From: JAABRB01 sp041617635
GTDB taxonomy: Bacteria; Pseudomonadota; Gammaproteobacteria; Burkholderiales; SG8-39
DNA: 64,000 bases
Direction of reading: 5' to 3'
NCBI GenBank assembly: GCA_041617635.1
Contig: JBFJOO010000006.1
Location: 1 to 64,000 of the forward strand
Shown: piece after piece, positions 26,817 through 37,366 of the stretch
Position numbering within the stretch: the first letter of the stretch is position 1
Layout of the letters: each line of letters starts with the position of its first letter
Notes under the pieces: generated by a model
What the model was told of the DNA's origin: nothing
Databases searched by the model: none
What the model saw: the letters and a program-made list of their open reading frames with translations, nothing else
Translations under genes and position numbers: made by a program

Positions 26817-27857
26817 ATGTCGTCCGAGTCGCCAGTTTCCGGATGGGTTGAGGAGAAGCGCTCGGCGCATCTTTACCGCGTGATCGCCGAGGTCGAGAAA
26901 GCCTCGGTTCGCGGCGGCCTCTTTCGCGAGCTGGCCGGCGAAGCCGAGAACCAGGCGCGCATCTGGGCGGAGCTCGCGCGGAAAGCCGGCGCGGCACTGC
27001 CGGAGTACCGACCCGACCTGCGCACCCGCATCGTCGCGCGGCTGGTGCGTCGCTATGGGCCGCGCGCGCTGCGCGCGGTGCTTGCGGCGATGAAGGTGCG
27101 CGGCCTCTCCATCTACACCCAGCCCGTGCTCGGCCATCCGCGCCCCGTGTCGGTGGAAGAGACCGAGGCGCGGCATCGCGGTGTCCAGTCTGGCGCGAAC
27201 CTGCGTGCCGCCGTGTTCGGCGTGAACGACGGCCTGATCTCCAACTGCAGTCTCATCCTGGGAGTCGCGGGGGCCACTTCGGGCAGCACCGTCATCGTCC
27301 TGTCCGGCGTGGCCGGACTGCTGGCCGGGGCTTTCTCGATGGCCGCCGGCGAATACGTCTCCATGCGCTCGCAGCGCGAGATGTTCGAGTACCAGATCGG
27401 GCTGGAGCGCAAGGAGCTCGCGCAGTATCCCGAGGAGGAGGCCGAAGAGCTCGCGCTGATCTACGCGGCGCGCGGGCTTCCGCGCGCCGAGGCGGTGGCG
27501 CTCGCGAAGCGCTCGATCGCGGACCCGGAGAACGCGCTCGACACGCTGGCGCGCGAGGAGCTCGGGCTCAACCCCGACGAGCTCGGCTCGCCGTGGGGCG
27601 CGGCGATCGCCTCGTTCCTCTCCTTCGCGATTGGCGCGGTCGTGCCGCTCCTGCCGTTCCTCGTGTTCGCGCGCGGCGCAGCCCTCCCCACGTCGATCGG
27701 GATAGCGGGCGCGGCGCTTTTTGGTGTGGGCGCGATCATCAGCCTGTTCACCGGCCGCAGCGCCGTGCGGGACGGGCTGCGCATGCTCGCGATCGGCGGT
27801 GCGGCGGGCGCGCTCACCTACGGATTCGGCAGCTTGCTCGGCGTAACCTTGGCGTGA
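26817..27857 (+). CDS. VIT1/CCC1-family transporter with N-terminal ferritin-like domain
   Basis: 346 residues. Residues about 10-60 form a helical ferritin/rubrerythrin-like domain, followed by a VIT1/CCC1 membrane domain from about 130: RAAVFGVNDGLISNCSLILGVAGA, GLLAGAFSMAAGEYVSMRSQRE and three further TM segments at the C-terminus. The layout matches membrane-bound ferritin (MbfA)-type iron/manganese transporters that export metal from the cytoplasm. In the ferritin-like part the usual E-x-x-H is replaced by ENQA, so the di-iron site is probably incomplete. The acidic cytosolic helix EEEAEELALIYAARGL is typical of VIT1. Confidence 0.85.
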   Translation: MSSESPVSGWVEEKRSAHLYRVIAEVEKASVRGGLFRELAGEAENQARIWAELARKAGAALPEYRPDLRTRIVARLVRRYGPRALRAVLAAMKVRGLSIYTQPVLGHPRPVSVEETEARHRGVQSGANLRAAVFGVNDGLISNCSLILGVAGATSGSTVIVLSGVAGLLAGAFSMAAGEYVSMRSQREMFEYQIGLERKELAQYPEEEAEELALIYAARGLPRAEAVALAKRSIADPENALDTLAREELGLNPDELGSPWGAAIASFLSFAIGAVVPLLPFLVFARGAALPTSIGIAGAALFGVGAIISLFTGRSAVRDGLRMLAIGGAAGALTYGFGSLLGVTLA

Positions 27858-27947
27858 GCGTCCGACCCGGTGCCGTCGCCGGGTTTTCCACAGACCGGCC
27901 GCTCGAAGTGCGAGAATCCGCCGCGGGAGGCGTTGCGGCGCTGGACG

Positions 27948-29594
27948 ATGAGGGACGACGTGAAACGGACCATCGGCAGGTTCGAGCTCGATTCCGAGCT
28001 GGGACGCGGGGCGATGGGCGTCGTCTGGAAGGCGGTCGACCCGCTGATCGGGCGGCCCGTCGCGATCAAGACGGTCGAAGCCGCGCATTTCGATTTCGAT
28101 CCCGAGGCCCGCGAGCGCTTTCTGCGCGAGGCGCGTGCGGCAGGGCGCCTGAGCCACCCCAACATCGTGACCATCTTCGACGCGGGATCCGAGGGTGAGG
28201 ATGCGTACATCGTGATGGAGCTGATCGCGGGCCGCACGCTGGGCGAGATGATCGGCGCCGGCAACCGGTTTCCCGCGTTCACGGTCGCTGACATCGGCGC
28301 CCAGATCGCGGAGGCGCTCGACTACGCGCATGCGCACGGCGTGGTTCATCGCGACATCAAGCCGGCCAACATCATGCTGACGTCGGGGGGTCTGGTGAAG
28401 ATCACCGATTTCGGCGTGGCGCGTCTGGAAGATGCGTCGCGCACCAAGGTCGGCACCGTGCTCGGCTCGCCGCGGTACATGTCGCCCGAGCAGGTGCGCG
28501 GCCACCAAGTCGACGGGCGAAGTGATATCTATTCGCTCGGCGTGCTGCTCTACGAGCTCGTCACCGGGGTCTGCCCATTCGGCGGCTCAGGGTCGGGCGA
28601 TCTGATGAAGCTCATGAAAGACATCGTCAGCGGCGATCCCGTCCCGCTCCGGGACCTTGCGCCGCATGCGCCGAAAGCATTCGAGGCGATCATATCGCGC
28701 GCGATGCGCAAGGACGCGGCAGAGCGCTATGCGCGGGGCGCCGGCGTGGTGAACGACCTGCGCCATTACAAGATTCTCACCCGCTCGCTCGATCCCGACG
28801 AGCCCGTGACGCTCGTTCTCCCGCCGCCTGGCAAGCCGCACGCCGAGCCGACACCGGATGCGTCCCCGACTGCGGACGAGACCGTCATGGCGGCCCCTCC
28901 CCAAGGCAGGCAGGGTGAGCGTGTCGAATCGGGGCTGCTTGCCGAGCTCAAGCGGCGCGCGGGGTCGGATGGATTGCGTAATGCAGGAATATCCCGATCC
29001 GCGGCGGCCACGCGCGACCTCGATGCGCGCATGCGAACGGCACTCGCCTATCTGCAGGAGTTCGCGCGCTACGTGGGAGCCTTGCGGCCAGCGATACAGC
29101 GCGTGTACCCGTTCGTGACCGAGACGTTCAGCGGCGTGACGGTGACCGAAGCATTCACCGGATATCAGACGATCGGAGACGGCCCCGACTCGCTCCTCGA
29201 CGCGATCACGTTGACCGTCAATTGCTTCGCGCCGCAGCAGTTTCGTTTCGAGCGTTCGAGCAGCTCGGTGAAACCGTTCGTCGATCACCTCAATGAGTGC
29301 GCGTTGCGCCATACGATCTCGAAGGTGCGCAACGAGCAGCGCGAAATGACGGGCGCGGTGTTTCGCGTGCTTGGTGAGATCCGCATCGAGGTGCGGCTCG
29401 TCGCGGACTACGCGGGTTCCATGGTGCGCGTCGAGGCGCGGAATCTGGAAGGATTCGGCGCGTCCGCGTTCGTCGTGTCGGCGGATGCCCTGGACCGGTC
29501 CCTGCTGGACGAGCTGGGCTGGCTCCTGCTCGGGCGGGCCAACCGGTTCGGCCTGGTTGCTGAGCGCGAGGCGAGCGGGCCGGCGCGGGCCTGA
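27948..29594 (+). CDS. Serine/threonine protein kinase with uncharacterised C-terminal domain
   Basis: 548 residues. An N-terminal Hanks-type kinase domain (11-275) has the glycine loop LGRGAMGVVWKA, Lys41, catalytic HRDIKPAN (134-141), DFG (154-156), and the activation segment GSPRYMSPEQ. A Pro-rich linker (about 290-335) follows, then a soluble domain of about 200 residues with no transmembrane segment, so the kinase looks cytoplasmic rather than PASTA-receptor-like. I do not recognise the C-terminal domain. No phosphatase or FHA partner is adjacent. The start is the ATG at 27948; a GTG four codons later is possible. Confidence 0.88.
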   Translation: MRDDVKRTIGRFELDSELGRGAMGVVWKAVDPLIGRPVAIKTVEAAHFDFDPEARERFLREARAAGRLSHPNIVTIFDAGSEGEDAYIVMELIAGRTLGEMIGAGNRFPAFTVADIGAQIAEALDYAHAHGVVHRDIKPANIMLTSGGLVKITDFGVARLEDASRTKVGTVLGSPRYMSPEQVRGHQVDGRSDIYSLGVLLYELVTGVCPFGGSGSGDLMKLMKDIVSGDPVPLRDLAPHAPKAFEAIISRAMRKDAAERYARGAGVVNDLRHYKILTRSLDPDEPVTLVLPPPGKPHAEPTPDASPTADETVMAAPPQGRQGERVESGLLAELKRRAGSDGLRNAGISRSAAATRDLDARMRTALAYLQEFARYVGALRPAIQRVYPFVTETFSGVTVTEAFTGYQTIGDGPDSLLDAITLTVNCFAPQQFRFERSSSSVKPFVDHLNECALRHTISKVRNEQREMTGAVFRVLGEIRIEVRLVADYAGSMVRVEARNLEGFGASAFVVSADALDRSLLDELGWLLLGRANRFGLVAEREASGPARA

Positions 29595-29721
29595 GCGCAC
29601 CCGCCGCGCCGGCGGTTATTTGCATCGCTCCCCGATTCCGGCGAAAATCGCGTTCTTTCAACTATTTGACGCCCGCTCTTGCGGTTCGAGCCGCGGAGCG
29701 GCGGACGGTGGACCCGCGGCC

Positions 29722-32337
29722 ATGAACTCCGCCGAAATTCGCACCAGCTTTCTGGACTTCTTCGCCAAGCGGAGTCACAGCATCGTGGCGTCGAGTCCGC
29801 TCGTGCCGGCCAACGACCCGACACTGCTTTTCACGAACTCGGGGATGGTCCAGTTCAAGGACGTTTTCTTGGGTCGCGAGAGCCGGTCGTACAGCCGGGC
29901 GACCACCGCGCAGCGCTGCCTCAGGGCGGGCGGCAAGCACAACGATCTCGAAAACGTCGGGTACACGGCGCGACATCACACGTTCTTCGAGATGCTCGGG
30001 AACTTCAGCTTCGGCGATTACTTCAAGCGCGATGCGATCCGCCATGCGTGGGAGCTGCTCACGCAAGTCTGGGGCCTCGCCGGCGAGCGGATGTGGATCA
30101 CGGTGTACGAGACCGACGACGAGGCCTACGAGATCTGGACCAAGGATATCGGCGTTCCGGCCGATCGCGTGCTGCGGATCGGCGACAAGCCCGGGGCCGG
30201 GAAGTACCAGAGCGACAATTTCTGGCAGATGGGCGACACCGGTCCGTGCGGCCCGTGTTCGGAGATCTTCTGGGATCACGGTCCAGGCGTTCCGGGCGGC
30301 CCGCCCGGCTCGGCGGATGCCGACGGAGACCGGTACATCGAGATCTGGAACCTGGTCGTCATGCAGTTCATCCGCGACGAAGCGGGCGTGCTGCATCCGC
30401 TGCCGAAGCCTTCGGTGGATACCGGCATGGGCCTGGAGCGCATCGCGGCCGTGCTGCAGGGCGTGCACGCCAACTATGAGATCGACCTGTTTCAGGATCT
30501 CATCAAGGCTGCCGCGCGGGAGACCGGGACGCGGGACCTCGCCGACAACTCGCTCAAGGTGATCGCAGATCACGTTCGCGCCTGTGCGTTCCTGATCGTC
30601 GATGGCGTCATTCCGGGGAACGAAGGGCGCGGCTACGTGCTTCGCCGCATCATCCGCCGCGCGCTGCGTCACGGCTATCAGCTCGGGCGGAAGGAGCCGT
30701 TCTTCTACCGGCTGGTGGACGATCTCGCTCGCGTGATGGGATCGGCATACCCGGAGTTGTCGAAGGCGCGGGAGCGGGTGAAGCAGGTGCTCCGCGCCGA
30801 GGAGGAGCGTTTCGGCGAGACCCTCGAGCACGGCATGAAGGTCCTCGAAGGCGCGTTGACGCGCGAGGATCGGATGCTGGACGGGGAGACCGTGTTCCAG
30901 CTCTACGACACCTTCGGGTTTCCGGTGGATCTCACCGCCGACATCGCGCGTGGGCGCGGCGTCATGATCGACCACGCCGGATTCGAGGCCGCCATGGCGC
31001 GTCAGCGCGAGCAGGCGCGCGCCGCGTCGAAGTTCAAGATGACGGCGGGCATCGAGTATCACGGCAAGCCCACCGAGTTTCGCGGCTACGAGGCGCTCGA
31101 CATCGAAGGCACGGTCGTCGCGATCTACCGGGAGGGAACGCAGGTCGAGGAGATCCAGTCCGGCGAGACTGCCGCCGTGGTACTGAATCGCACGCCGTTC
31201 TACGCGGAATCGGGCGGACAGGTCGGCGATCGTGGCGAGCTGGTCGGCTCCGCGGGCACCTTTGTCGTTGACGATACGCAGAAGATCCAGGCGGAAGTAT
31301 TCGGCCACCAGGGGCGGCTCACCACCGGCCGGCTGCGCGTCGGCGAGGCGGTGAAGGCCAAGGTCGACCCGGTCGCGCGGGCGCGTGCGGCATGGAACCA
31401 CTCCGCGACCCACCTGATGCATGCAGCGCTGCGCCAGGTGCTCGGGGCGCACGTTCAGCAGAAAGGCTCGCTCGTCGATTCCGAGCGCACGCGCTTCGAT
31501 TTCGCCCACAACGAGCCGCTGACCGAAGAGGAGATCCGGGAGGTCGAGGCGCTGGTCAATCGGGAGATTCGCCGGAACGTGGAAGTATCGGCGCGGATCA
31601 TGAAGTTCGACGACGCGATTCGCGCCGGCGCGCTCGCCTTTTTCGGCGACAAGTACGGCGACGAAGTGCGCGTGCTGCAGATGGGGGATTTCTCAACCGA
31701 GCTCTGCGGCGGAACGCACGTGCGCCGCACCGGCGACATCGGATTCTTCAAGATCATCTCGCAGACCGGGATCGCCGCAGGCGTCCGGCGTGTGGAGGCA
31801 GTGACCGCCGACGGCGCGCTCGCGCTGGTGCAGGATCAAGAGGCGCAGCTCGCCGAGGCAGCGGCGGCGCTGAAGGCGCAACCGACCGAGATCACGGCGA
31901 AGATCCGGCAGATGCTGGACAACGTGCGGTCGCTCGAGAAAGAGCTCGCGCGCCTCAAGTCCCGGGCCGCCGCTGCCCAGGGCGACGATCTCGCCGCGCG
32001 GGCCGACGACGTGAAAGGAGTCAAGGTCCTCGCCGCGACTCTGGATGGCGCGGATGCGAAGACGCTGCGTGAGACCATGGACAAGCTCAAGGACAAGCTC
32101 CGGACTGCGACGATCGTCCTCGCGGCGAGCGATGGCGAGAAAGTCAGCCTGATTGCGGGCGTCACGGCCGACCTCACGGCGAAAGTCAAGGCGGGCGAGC
32201 TCGTGAATTTTGTCGCCCGGCAGGTTGGCGGCAAGGGCGGTGGCCGGGCGGACATGGCACAGGCCGGTGGCAGCGAACCTGCCAAGGTGCCCGCGGCGCT
32301 CGGTTCCGTGAAGGGCTGGGTGGCCGAGCGGCTGTGA
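29722..32337 (+). CDS. alaS: Alanyl-tRNA synthetase
   Basis: 871-residue class II aminoacyl-tRNA synthetase. The aminoacylation core begins IRTSFLDFFAKRSHSIV and includes RCLRAGGKHNDLENVG and GDTGPCGPCSEIFWD. The editing domain has the zinc-binding HSATHLMHAALRQ and CGGTHVRRTGDIG motifs, and the C-terminal C-Ala domain contains GKGGGRADMAQAGG. Length and domain order are normal. A separate AlaX editing protein is encoded at 47547-48263. Confidence 0.98.
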   Translation: MNSAEIRTSFLDFFAKRSHSIVASSPLVPANDPTLLFTNSGMVQFKDVFLGRESRSYSRATTAQRCLRAGGKHNDLENVGYTARHHTFFEMLGNFSFGDYFKRDAIRHAWELLTQVWGLAGERMWITVYETDDEAYEIWTKDIGVPADRVLRIGDKPGAGKYQSDNFWQMGDTGPCGPCSEIFWDHGPGVPGGPPGSADADGDRYIEIWNLVVMQFIRDEAGVLHPLPKPSVDTGMGLERIAAVLQGVHANYEIDLFQDLIKAAARETGTRDLADNSLKVIADHVRACAFLIVDGVIPGNEGRGYVLRRIIRRALRHGYQLGRKEPFFYRLVDDLARVMGSAYPELSKARERVKQVLRAEEERFGETLEHGMKVLEGALTREDRMLDGETVFQLYDTFGFPVDLTADIARGRGVMIDHAGFEAAMARQREQARAASKFKMTAGIEYHGKPTEFRGYEALDIEGTVVAIYREGTQVEEIQSGETAAVVLNRTPFYAESGGQVGDRGELVGSAGTFVVDDTQKIQAEVFGHQGRLTTGRLRVGEAVKAKVDPVARARAAWNHSATHLMHAALRQVLGAHVQQKGSLVDSERTRFDFAHNEPLTEEEIREVEALVNREIRRNVEVSARIMKFDDAIRAGALAFFGDKYGDEVRVLQMGDFSTELCGGTHVRRTGDIGFFKIISQTGIAAGVRRVEAVTADGALALVQDQEAQLAEAAAALKAQPTEITAKIRQMLDNVRSLEKELARLKSRAAAAQGDDLAARADDVKGVKVLAATLDGADAKTLRETMDKLKDKLRTATIVLAASDGEKVSLIAGVTADLTAKVKAGELVNFVARQVGGKGGGRADMAQAGGSEPAKVPAALGSVKGWVAERL

Positions 32338-32422
32338 CGCTGCGCGCGGCGCGGGGCGGTCGCGGCCGCGCGCAATTCGGCTAGAATCAATAGCTTCCGT
32401 CGAGTCCTCTGAGAACTAAGCC

Positions 32423-33547
<1,125 letters not shown>

Positions 33548-33602
33548 TGCGGCGGCACCTTGAGCGCGCGGCGCGGGCTGCCCGGACGCGTGAAAGCGCG
33601 CG

Positions 33603-34370
33603 GTGCAGGGCGCGCGATTGACCGAGCTCCTGCCATTCTCGGTCGGCGAGCTTGCGGCAATCGCGGCGATTCTCCTGCTCGCCTACGTTGTCCTTGGCAC
33701 CAGCGGATTCGGATCGGCTGTCGTCGGCATCCCGCTCCTTGCGCACGTGGTGCCGCTGCGCTTCGCAGTGCCGCTGGTGCTGCTGCTCGACGTCGTCGGA
33801 ATGATCATCCAGTCGGCCCAGGTCCGCAGGCAGATCAACCGGGCGGAGCTGAAGCGGCTCATGCCGTTCATGGTGCTCGGCATCGCTTTGGGCACGACCT
33901 TGCTGGCGAACCTGCCGCAGCGGGCGCTGGTAGCGCTGCTTGGCTGCCTGGCGGTGGGATATGGGCTGCTCAACCTGGCGGGCAGGGTGTCGGCGCGGCC
34001 GTTACGCGCTGCCTGGGCGGTGCCCGCCGGTGTGGCGGGTGGGACGATGGGCGCGCTCTTCGGTACCGGCGGGCCGATCTATATCATCTTTCTCTCACGG
34101 CGGCTCGCCGACATGGTCGAGTTGCGCGCCACGATCACCGCGGTGCTCATGGTATCGGTCGCCACCCGGGTGGTGATCTTCGCCGTCTCCGGGTTGCTTC
34201 AGCAGGACGGGCTGTTGCTCGTCGCGGCGGCGATGCTGCCGGTGATGTTCGCAGGGCTGAATATCGGCTGGCGGATGCACGCGCGGCTGCCGCAGGCCGT
34301 CGTCCGCAAAGCGCTGTACGTGCTGCTCATCCTCGCCGGCGCCTCGCTGCTCGTGCGCGCGTTGGCGTAG
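33603..34370 (+). CDS. TSUP family (TauE/SafE) membrane permease
   Basis: 255 residues with about eight TM segments in two pseudo-repeats, as in the sulfite/organosulfonate exporter family. The repeated GTSGFGSAVVGIPLL and GGTMGALFGTGGPIYIIFLS motifs mark each half. The transported anion is unknown; sulfite, sulfoacetate or similar sulfur compounds are typical. The start is taken as GTG at 33603. It shares no clear unit with aroG upstream beyond the 55-bp gap. A second, larger TSUP protein with UspA domains is encoded at 53320-55251. Confidence 0.88.
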   Translation: MQGARLTELLPFSVGELAAIAAILLLAYVVLGTSGFGSAVVGIPLLAHVVPLRFAVPLVLLLDVVGMIIQSAQVRRQINRAELKRLMPFMVLGIALGTTLLANLPQRALVALLGCLAVGYGLLNLAGRVSARPLRAAWAVPAGVAGGTMGALFGTGGPIYIIFLSRRLADMVELRATITAVLMVSVATRVVIFAVSGLLQQDGLLLVAAAMLPVMFAGLNIGWRMHARLPQAVVRKALYVLLILAGASLLVRALA

Positions 34371-34505
34371 CAGGTGGTCCGCCCACCGGCGCGGATGGGC
34401 GACGGCCCGCCCGGCTGTGGCTTATTGCTGCGCACCGTGCACCGGACCGGTATCGCCCTGGGGACCGATTTGTCATAATGCCCAGGCCGTAACGCGGGGA
34501 TATCG

Positions 34506-35069
34506 ATGGCCGAGACGATCGACGACTCGAGACTGCCGCAGCTGGAGCACCTGGGCGACGCCACGCAGTTCGCCGGGAAGCTGCATGGCATGATCAACTA
34601 CGCGCCGCTGTTCGAGAACTTCAGCCTGCCCGAGATCCGGCTGATGGCGCACTTCATGCACAGTTATCGCGCCGAGGCCGGGCAGGAAATCCTGCGCGAG
34701 GGTGAGGCCGGCGATTTCATGATGATCGTGCTCGAGGGACGCATCGAAGTCTTCAAGCAGGACCGCTGGAACGCCCCGCGCGTGATCGCGACCGTCGAGG
34801 AAGGCAAGACGCTCGGCGAGATGTCCATGATCGACGGCGAGCCGAGGTTCGCCACCTGCGTCGCGACCGAGCAAACCTTGATCGCGGTGCTGACGCGCGA
34901 GAGCCTCGCCCGCATCATTCTCGAGCAGCCGATACTCGGGGCGAAGATCCTGATGGAGCTTGTGTTGATGCTGTCCCAGCGGTTGCGCCAGACGAGCCTG
35001 AAGCTCGTGGGCTACCTGGACAAGCAGAAGGAGCTCCAGGAGCAGGTGCAGGGCCCGGGGTTTGTCTAG
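34506..35069 (+). CDS. Cyclic nucleotide-binding domain protein without DNA-binding domain
   Basis: 187 residues. A cNMP-binding beta-barrel (about 35-150) has the family YRAEAGQEILREGEAGD and the phosphate-binding cassette-like GEMSMIDGEPRFATCVA. A C-terminal helical, coiled-coil-like tail (SQRLRQTSLKLVGYLDKQKELQEQ) replaces the helix-turn-helix of Crp/Fnr proteins, so it is likely a regulatory or scaffolding partner and not a transcription factor. Effector nucleotide unknown. Confidence 0.85.
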   Translation: MAETIDDSRLPQLEHLGDATQFAGKLHGMINYAPLFENFSLPEIRLMAHFMHSYRAEAGQEILREGEAGDFMMIVLEGRIEVFKQDRWNAPRVIATVEEGKTLGEMSMIDGEPRFATCVATEQTLIAVLTRESLARIILEQPILGAKILMELVLMLSQRLRQTSLKLVGYLDKQKELQEQVQGPGFV

Positions 35070-35144
35070 CGGGCGCCGAGCGAAGCTAGTCTGAGCGGCT
35101 TTGCTCGGGGCAGTCAGCGTATCGGTCTAATCTCTTTCGCACGA

Positions 35145-35165
35145 ACAAGGGGGAATCCCCCTTGT
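35145..35165. terminator. Hairpin between convergent cNMP-binding and pyrE genes
   Basis: Perfect 9-bp stem ACAAGGGGG/CCCCCTTGT with a 3-base AAT loop in the 122-bp gap between two convergent genes. It probably serves both directions although no long T run follows. Confidence 0.6.
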
Positions 35166-35191
35166 ATATCCCCCCGCCTCGGTGGTTGTGA

Positions 35192-35893
35192 TCAGGCCGA
35201 AGCTGACCGGGTGGCGGCGCCGCCGTGCGCGGCGGACCACTCGGCGGGCGCATGCAGGAACTTCTCCACCTCGGAGAGCGTGCGCGCCTCGAAGTAGCCG
35301 AGCTGCTTGGCGGCTTCCAGCACGTCCCACCATGTCGCGAGCGAATGCAGCGTGACGCCGAGATCGGCGAGTATCTTGCTGCTCTCGGTGAAGATCGAGT
35401 AGTAGAAGATCACGAAGACGTGGTCTACTTTGGCGCCCGCGTCGCGCAGCGCCTGGCAGAAGTTGATCTTGCTGCGGCCGTCCGTGGTGAGATCCTCGAC
35501 GAGCAGCGCCCGGACCCCTTCGGGCATGTAGCCCTCGATCTGCGCGTTCCGCCCGAACCCCTTCGGCTTCTTGCGCACGTATTGCATCGGTAGCATCAGC
35601 GCATCGGCGATCCACGCGGCGAACGGGATTCCCGCGGTCTCACCGCCGACGATGGTGTCGATGGACTCGAATCCGATTTCCCGCAGGATCGTCGAGGCGG
35701 AAAAGTCGATGAGCGTGCGGCGCAGCCGCGGATAGGAGATCAGCTTGCGGCAGTCGATGTAGACCGGGCTCGCCCAGCCGGACGTGAAGATGAACGGCTT
35801 GTCGGCGTTGAACAGGACCGCCTCGATCTCGAGGAGCATCCTGGCCGTGGTGCGTGATACCAGTTCACGATCGGCGAAGCTGAATGCGGTCAT
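35192..35893 (-). CDS. pyrE: Orotate phosphoribosyltransferase
   Basis: 233-residue type I phosphoribosyltransferase that makes orotidine 5'-phosphate in pyrimidine synthesis. The PRPP-binding motif ALLVEDLTTDGRSK, the FTSGWASPVYIDCRKLIS segment and GGETAGIPFAAWIA are visible. The C-terminus is about 15-20 residues longer than the usual 210-215. It resembles the longer alpha/betaproteobacterial PyrE. It starts at the ATG at 35893, divergent from a small membrane protein gene. Confidence 0.93.
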   Translation of the reverse strand: MTAFSFADRELVSRTTARMLLEIEAVLFNADKPFIFTSGWASPVYIDCRKLISYPRLRRTLIDFSASTILREIGFESIDTIVGGETAGIPFAAWIADALMLPMQYVRKKPKGFGRNAQIEGYMPEGVRALLVEDLTTDGRSKINFCQALRDAGAKVDHVFVIFYYSIFTESSKILADLGVTLHSLATWWDVLEAAKQLGYFEARTLSEVEKFLHAPAEWSAAHGGAATRSASA

Positions 35894-36080
35894 CGGGCGG
35901 GCCGTGGGTCACGCGGACGGCGCCATTGTCGCACACGGTCGAGCGCGTCGGCCGGGCGAGGCCGCCGATCGCCTGTGGGAGAATGGCAGCCCCCGCCGTG
36001 ATTGCGCCGGCGGTGCGCAGGAAACGCGAGAGGCCTTCCAGGAATGACGCTGAGCTCCCGCGCGGAGATGGGCCGAACCA

Positions 36081-36332
36081 GTGCGTGACCAGGAACGCTC
36101 TCCGCTCCGCATTCCGCTCGACTGGGTGATCGTCGACGCGCTGGGCGCGATTCTGACCGGGGCGGGCGCCTACGGGCTCCTTGCCGGCCCCGGCGGGCCG
36201 CTGCCGATACTCGCCGAGCCGGGCGTCGCATGGGTCTGCATCGTTTTCGGCGTCGGCCTGATGGTGCTTGCGTTGGCGCAGATACTCAAGCGTATCCTGC
36301 GTCAGTCACGCGCCCCCCGCGAGAGGCGATAG
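36081..36332 (+). CDS. Small two-helix membrane protein
   Basis: 83 residues (GTG start at 36081) with two hydrophobic stretches: VIVDALGAILTGAGAYGLLA (about 16-35) and VAWVCIVFGVGLMVLALAQIL (about 49-69), and a basic C-terminus. The first segment RIPLDWVIVDALGA resembles conserved hypothetical membrane proteins of beta- and gammaproteobacteria. No function can be given. It lies between divergent pyrE and the convergent CDF transporter gene. Confidence 0.6.
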   Translation: MRDQERSPLRIPLDWVIVDALGAILTGAGAYGLLAGPGGPLPILAEPGVAWVCIVFGVGLMVLALAQILKRILRQSRAPRERR

Positions 36333-36359
36333 GGCTCTTCGTTGCCGCCGCGGTCCGGC

Positions 36360-37286
36360 TCAACGCTGGTCGTCGCCCCTCGCGACGGGGCGATCGAGCC
36401 CGATGTCGGCGAACGACACGGGATCTTCGCGCGGCTCCAGGTGCGTGAAGACCGACGCCTCCGGCAGGCGCGCCCGGACGTCGGCCTCGATGCGCTCCAG
36501 CACATCGTGACCGCGCTGCACGGTCCAGTGGCCCGGAACCAGGACATGGACGGACACGAACGAGCGGCCCGCGGCCTCGCGCGTACGTAACGCGTGGAAA
36601 CGCACCCCTTCCTTACCGTAGGCGTCCAGCACCGCCTCGATGGCGCGCCGCTCCTCGGCCGGCAGCGCGCGGTCGAGCAGGCCGAGGAACGATCTCCGGA
36701 CGAGCGTCACTCCGGACCATAAGATGTTCGCTGCGACCGCGAGCGCCACGATCGGATCGATTCGCTGCCATCCGGTCGCGGCGACCAGGAAAATCGCAAC
36801 GATCACGCCTGCTGTCGTCCAGACGTCCGTCATCAGATGCTTGGCGTCGGCTTCGAGCGCGATCGACCGGAATTGCCGCGCAGCGCGCCTGAGCACCACG
36901 GCGACAGCCAGGTTGACGCCTGCGGCGATCGCCGAGATGGCCACACCGGCTCCCACACTCGTGATGGCTCGGGGGTTGACGAGGCGATCGGTCGCCGCCA
37001 CCACGATGGCGGTGGCCGCTGCGAGAATGAGCATCCCCTCGAAGCCGCTCGCGAAATATTCGGCCTTGCTGTAGCCGAACGCGTGGTCCTCGTCGGCCGG
37101 GCGCGCGGCGAGCGCGAGCATGGCCAGGGTGACGATCGCCGCCGCGAGATTCACCAGCGACTCCATCGCGTCCGAGAGGAGTCCGACCGAGCCGGTCAAC
37201 CACCAAGCGGCGCCCTTCAGCAGAAGGGTCGCAAGCGCCGCTCCGATGGAAAGCCAGGCGAAGCGTCGCAGGCTATTCCGATTCAC
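36360..37286 (-). CDS. Cation diffusion facilitator family transporter
   Basis: 308-residue inner-membrane divalent-metal/proton antiporter with six TM segments. The metal site residues are seen in LLSDAMESLVN (TM2) and HLMTD (TM5), with the cytoplasmic C-terminal metal-sensing domain VSVHVLVPGHWTVQRGHDV, which has the CDF histidines. Histidine also occurs in FTHLEP. The D-x-x-x-D/H-x-x-x-D pattern suggests Fe/Zn/Mn rather than a strict Zn type; specificity is uncertain. The start codon is GTG at 37286. Confidence 0.9.
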   Translation of the reverse strand: MNRNSLRRFAWLSIGAALATLLLKGAAWWLTGSVGLLSDAMESLVNLAAAIVTLAMLALAARPADEDHAFGYSKAEYFASGFEGMLILAAATAIVVAATDRLVNPRAITSVGAGVAISAIAAGVNLAVAVVLRRAARQFRSIALEADAKHLMTDVWTTAGVIVAIFLVAATGWQRIDPIVALAVAANILWSGVTLVRRSFLGLLDRALPAEERRAIEAVLDAYGKEGVRFHALRTREAAGRSFVSVHVLVPGHWTVQRGHDVLERIEADVRARLPEASVFTHLEPREDPVSFADIGLDRPVARGDDQR

Positions 37287-37366
37287 CGCACGATTTTGCG
37301 CCTCGCGGCGATGCTTCGCACGCGTTCAGCGCGCGCGAGGAGTTGACCGCGCACGGTTCGCGGCGC

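Noticed and set aside
26280..28508. Long minus-strand open frame opposite the VIT1 and kinase genes
   Set aside because: Composition is typical of a GC-driven shadow frame and it overlaps two well-supported genes.
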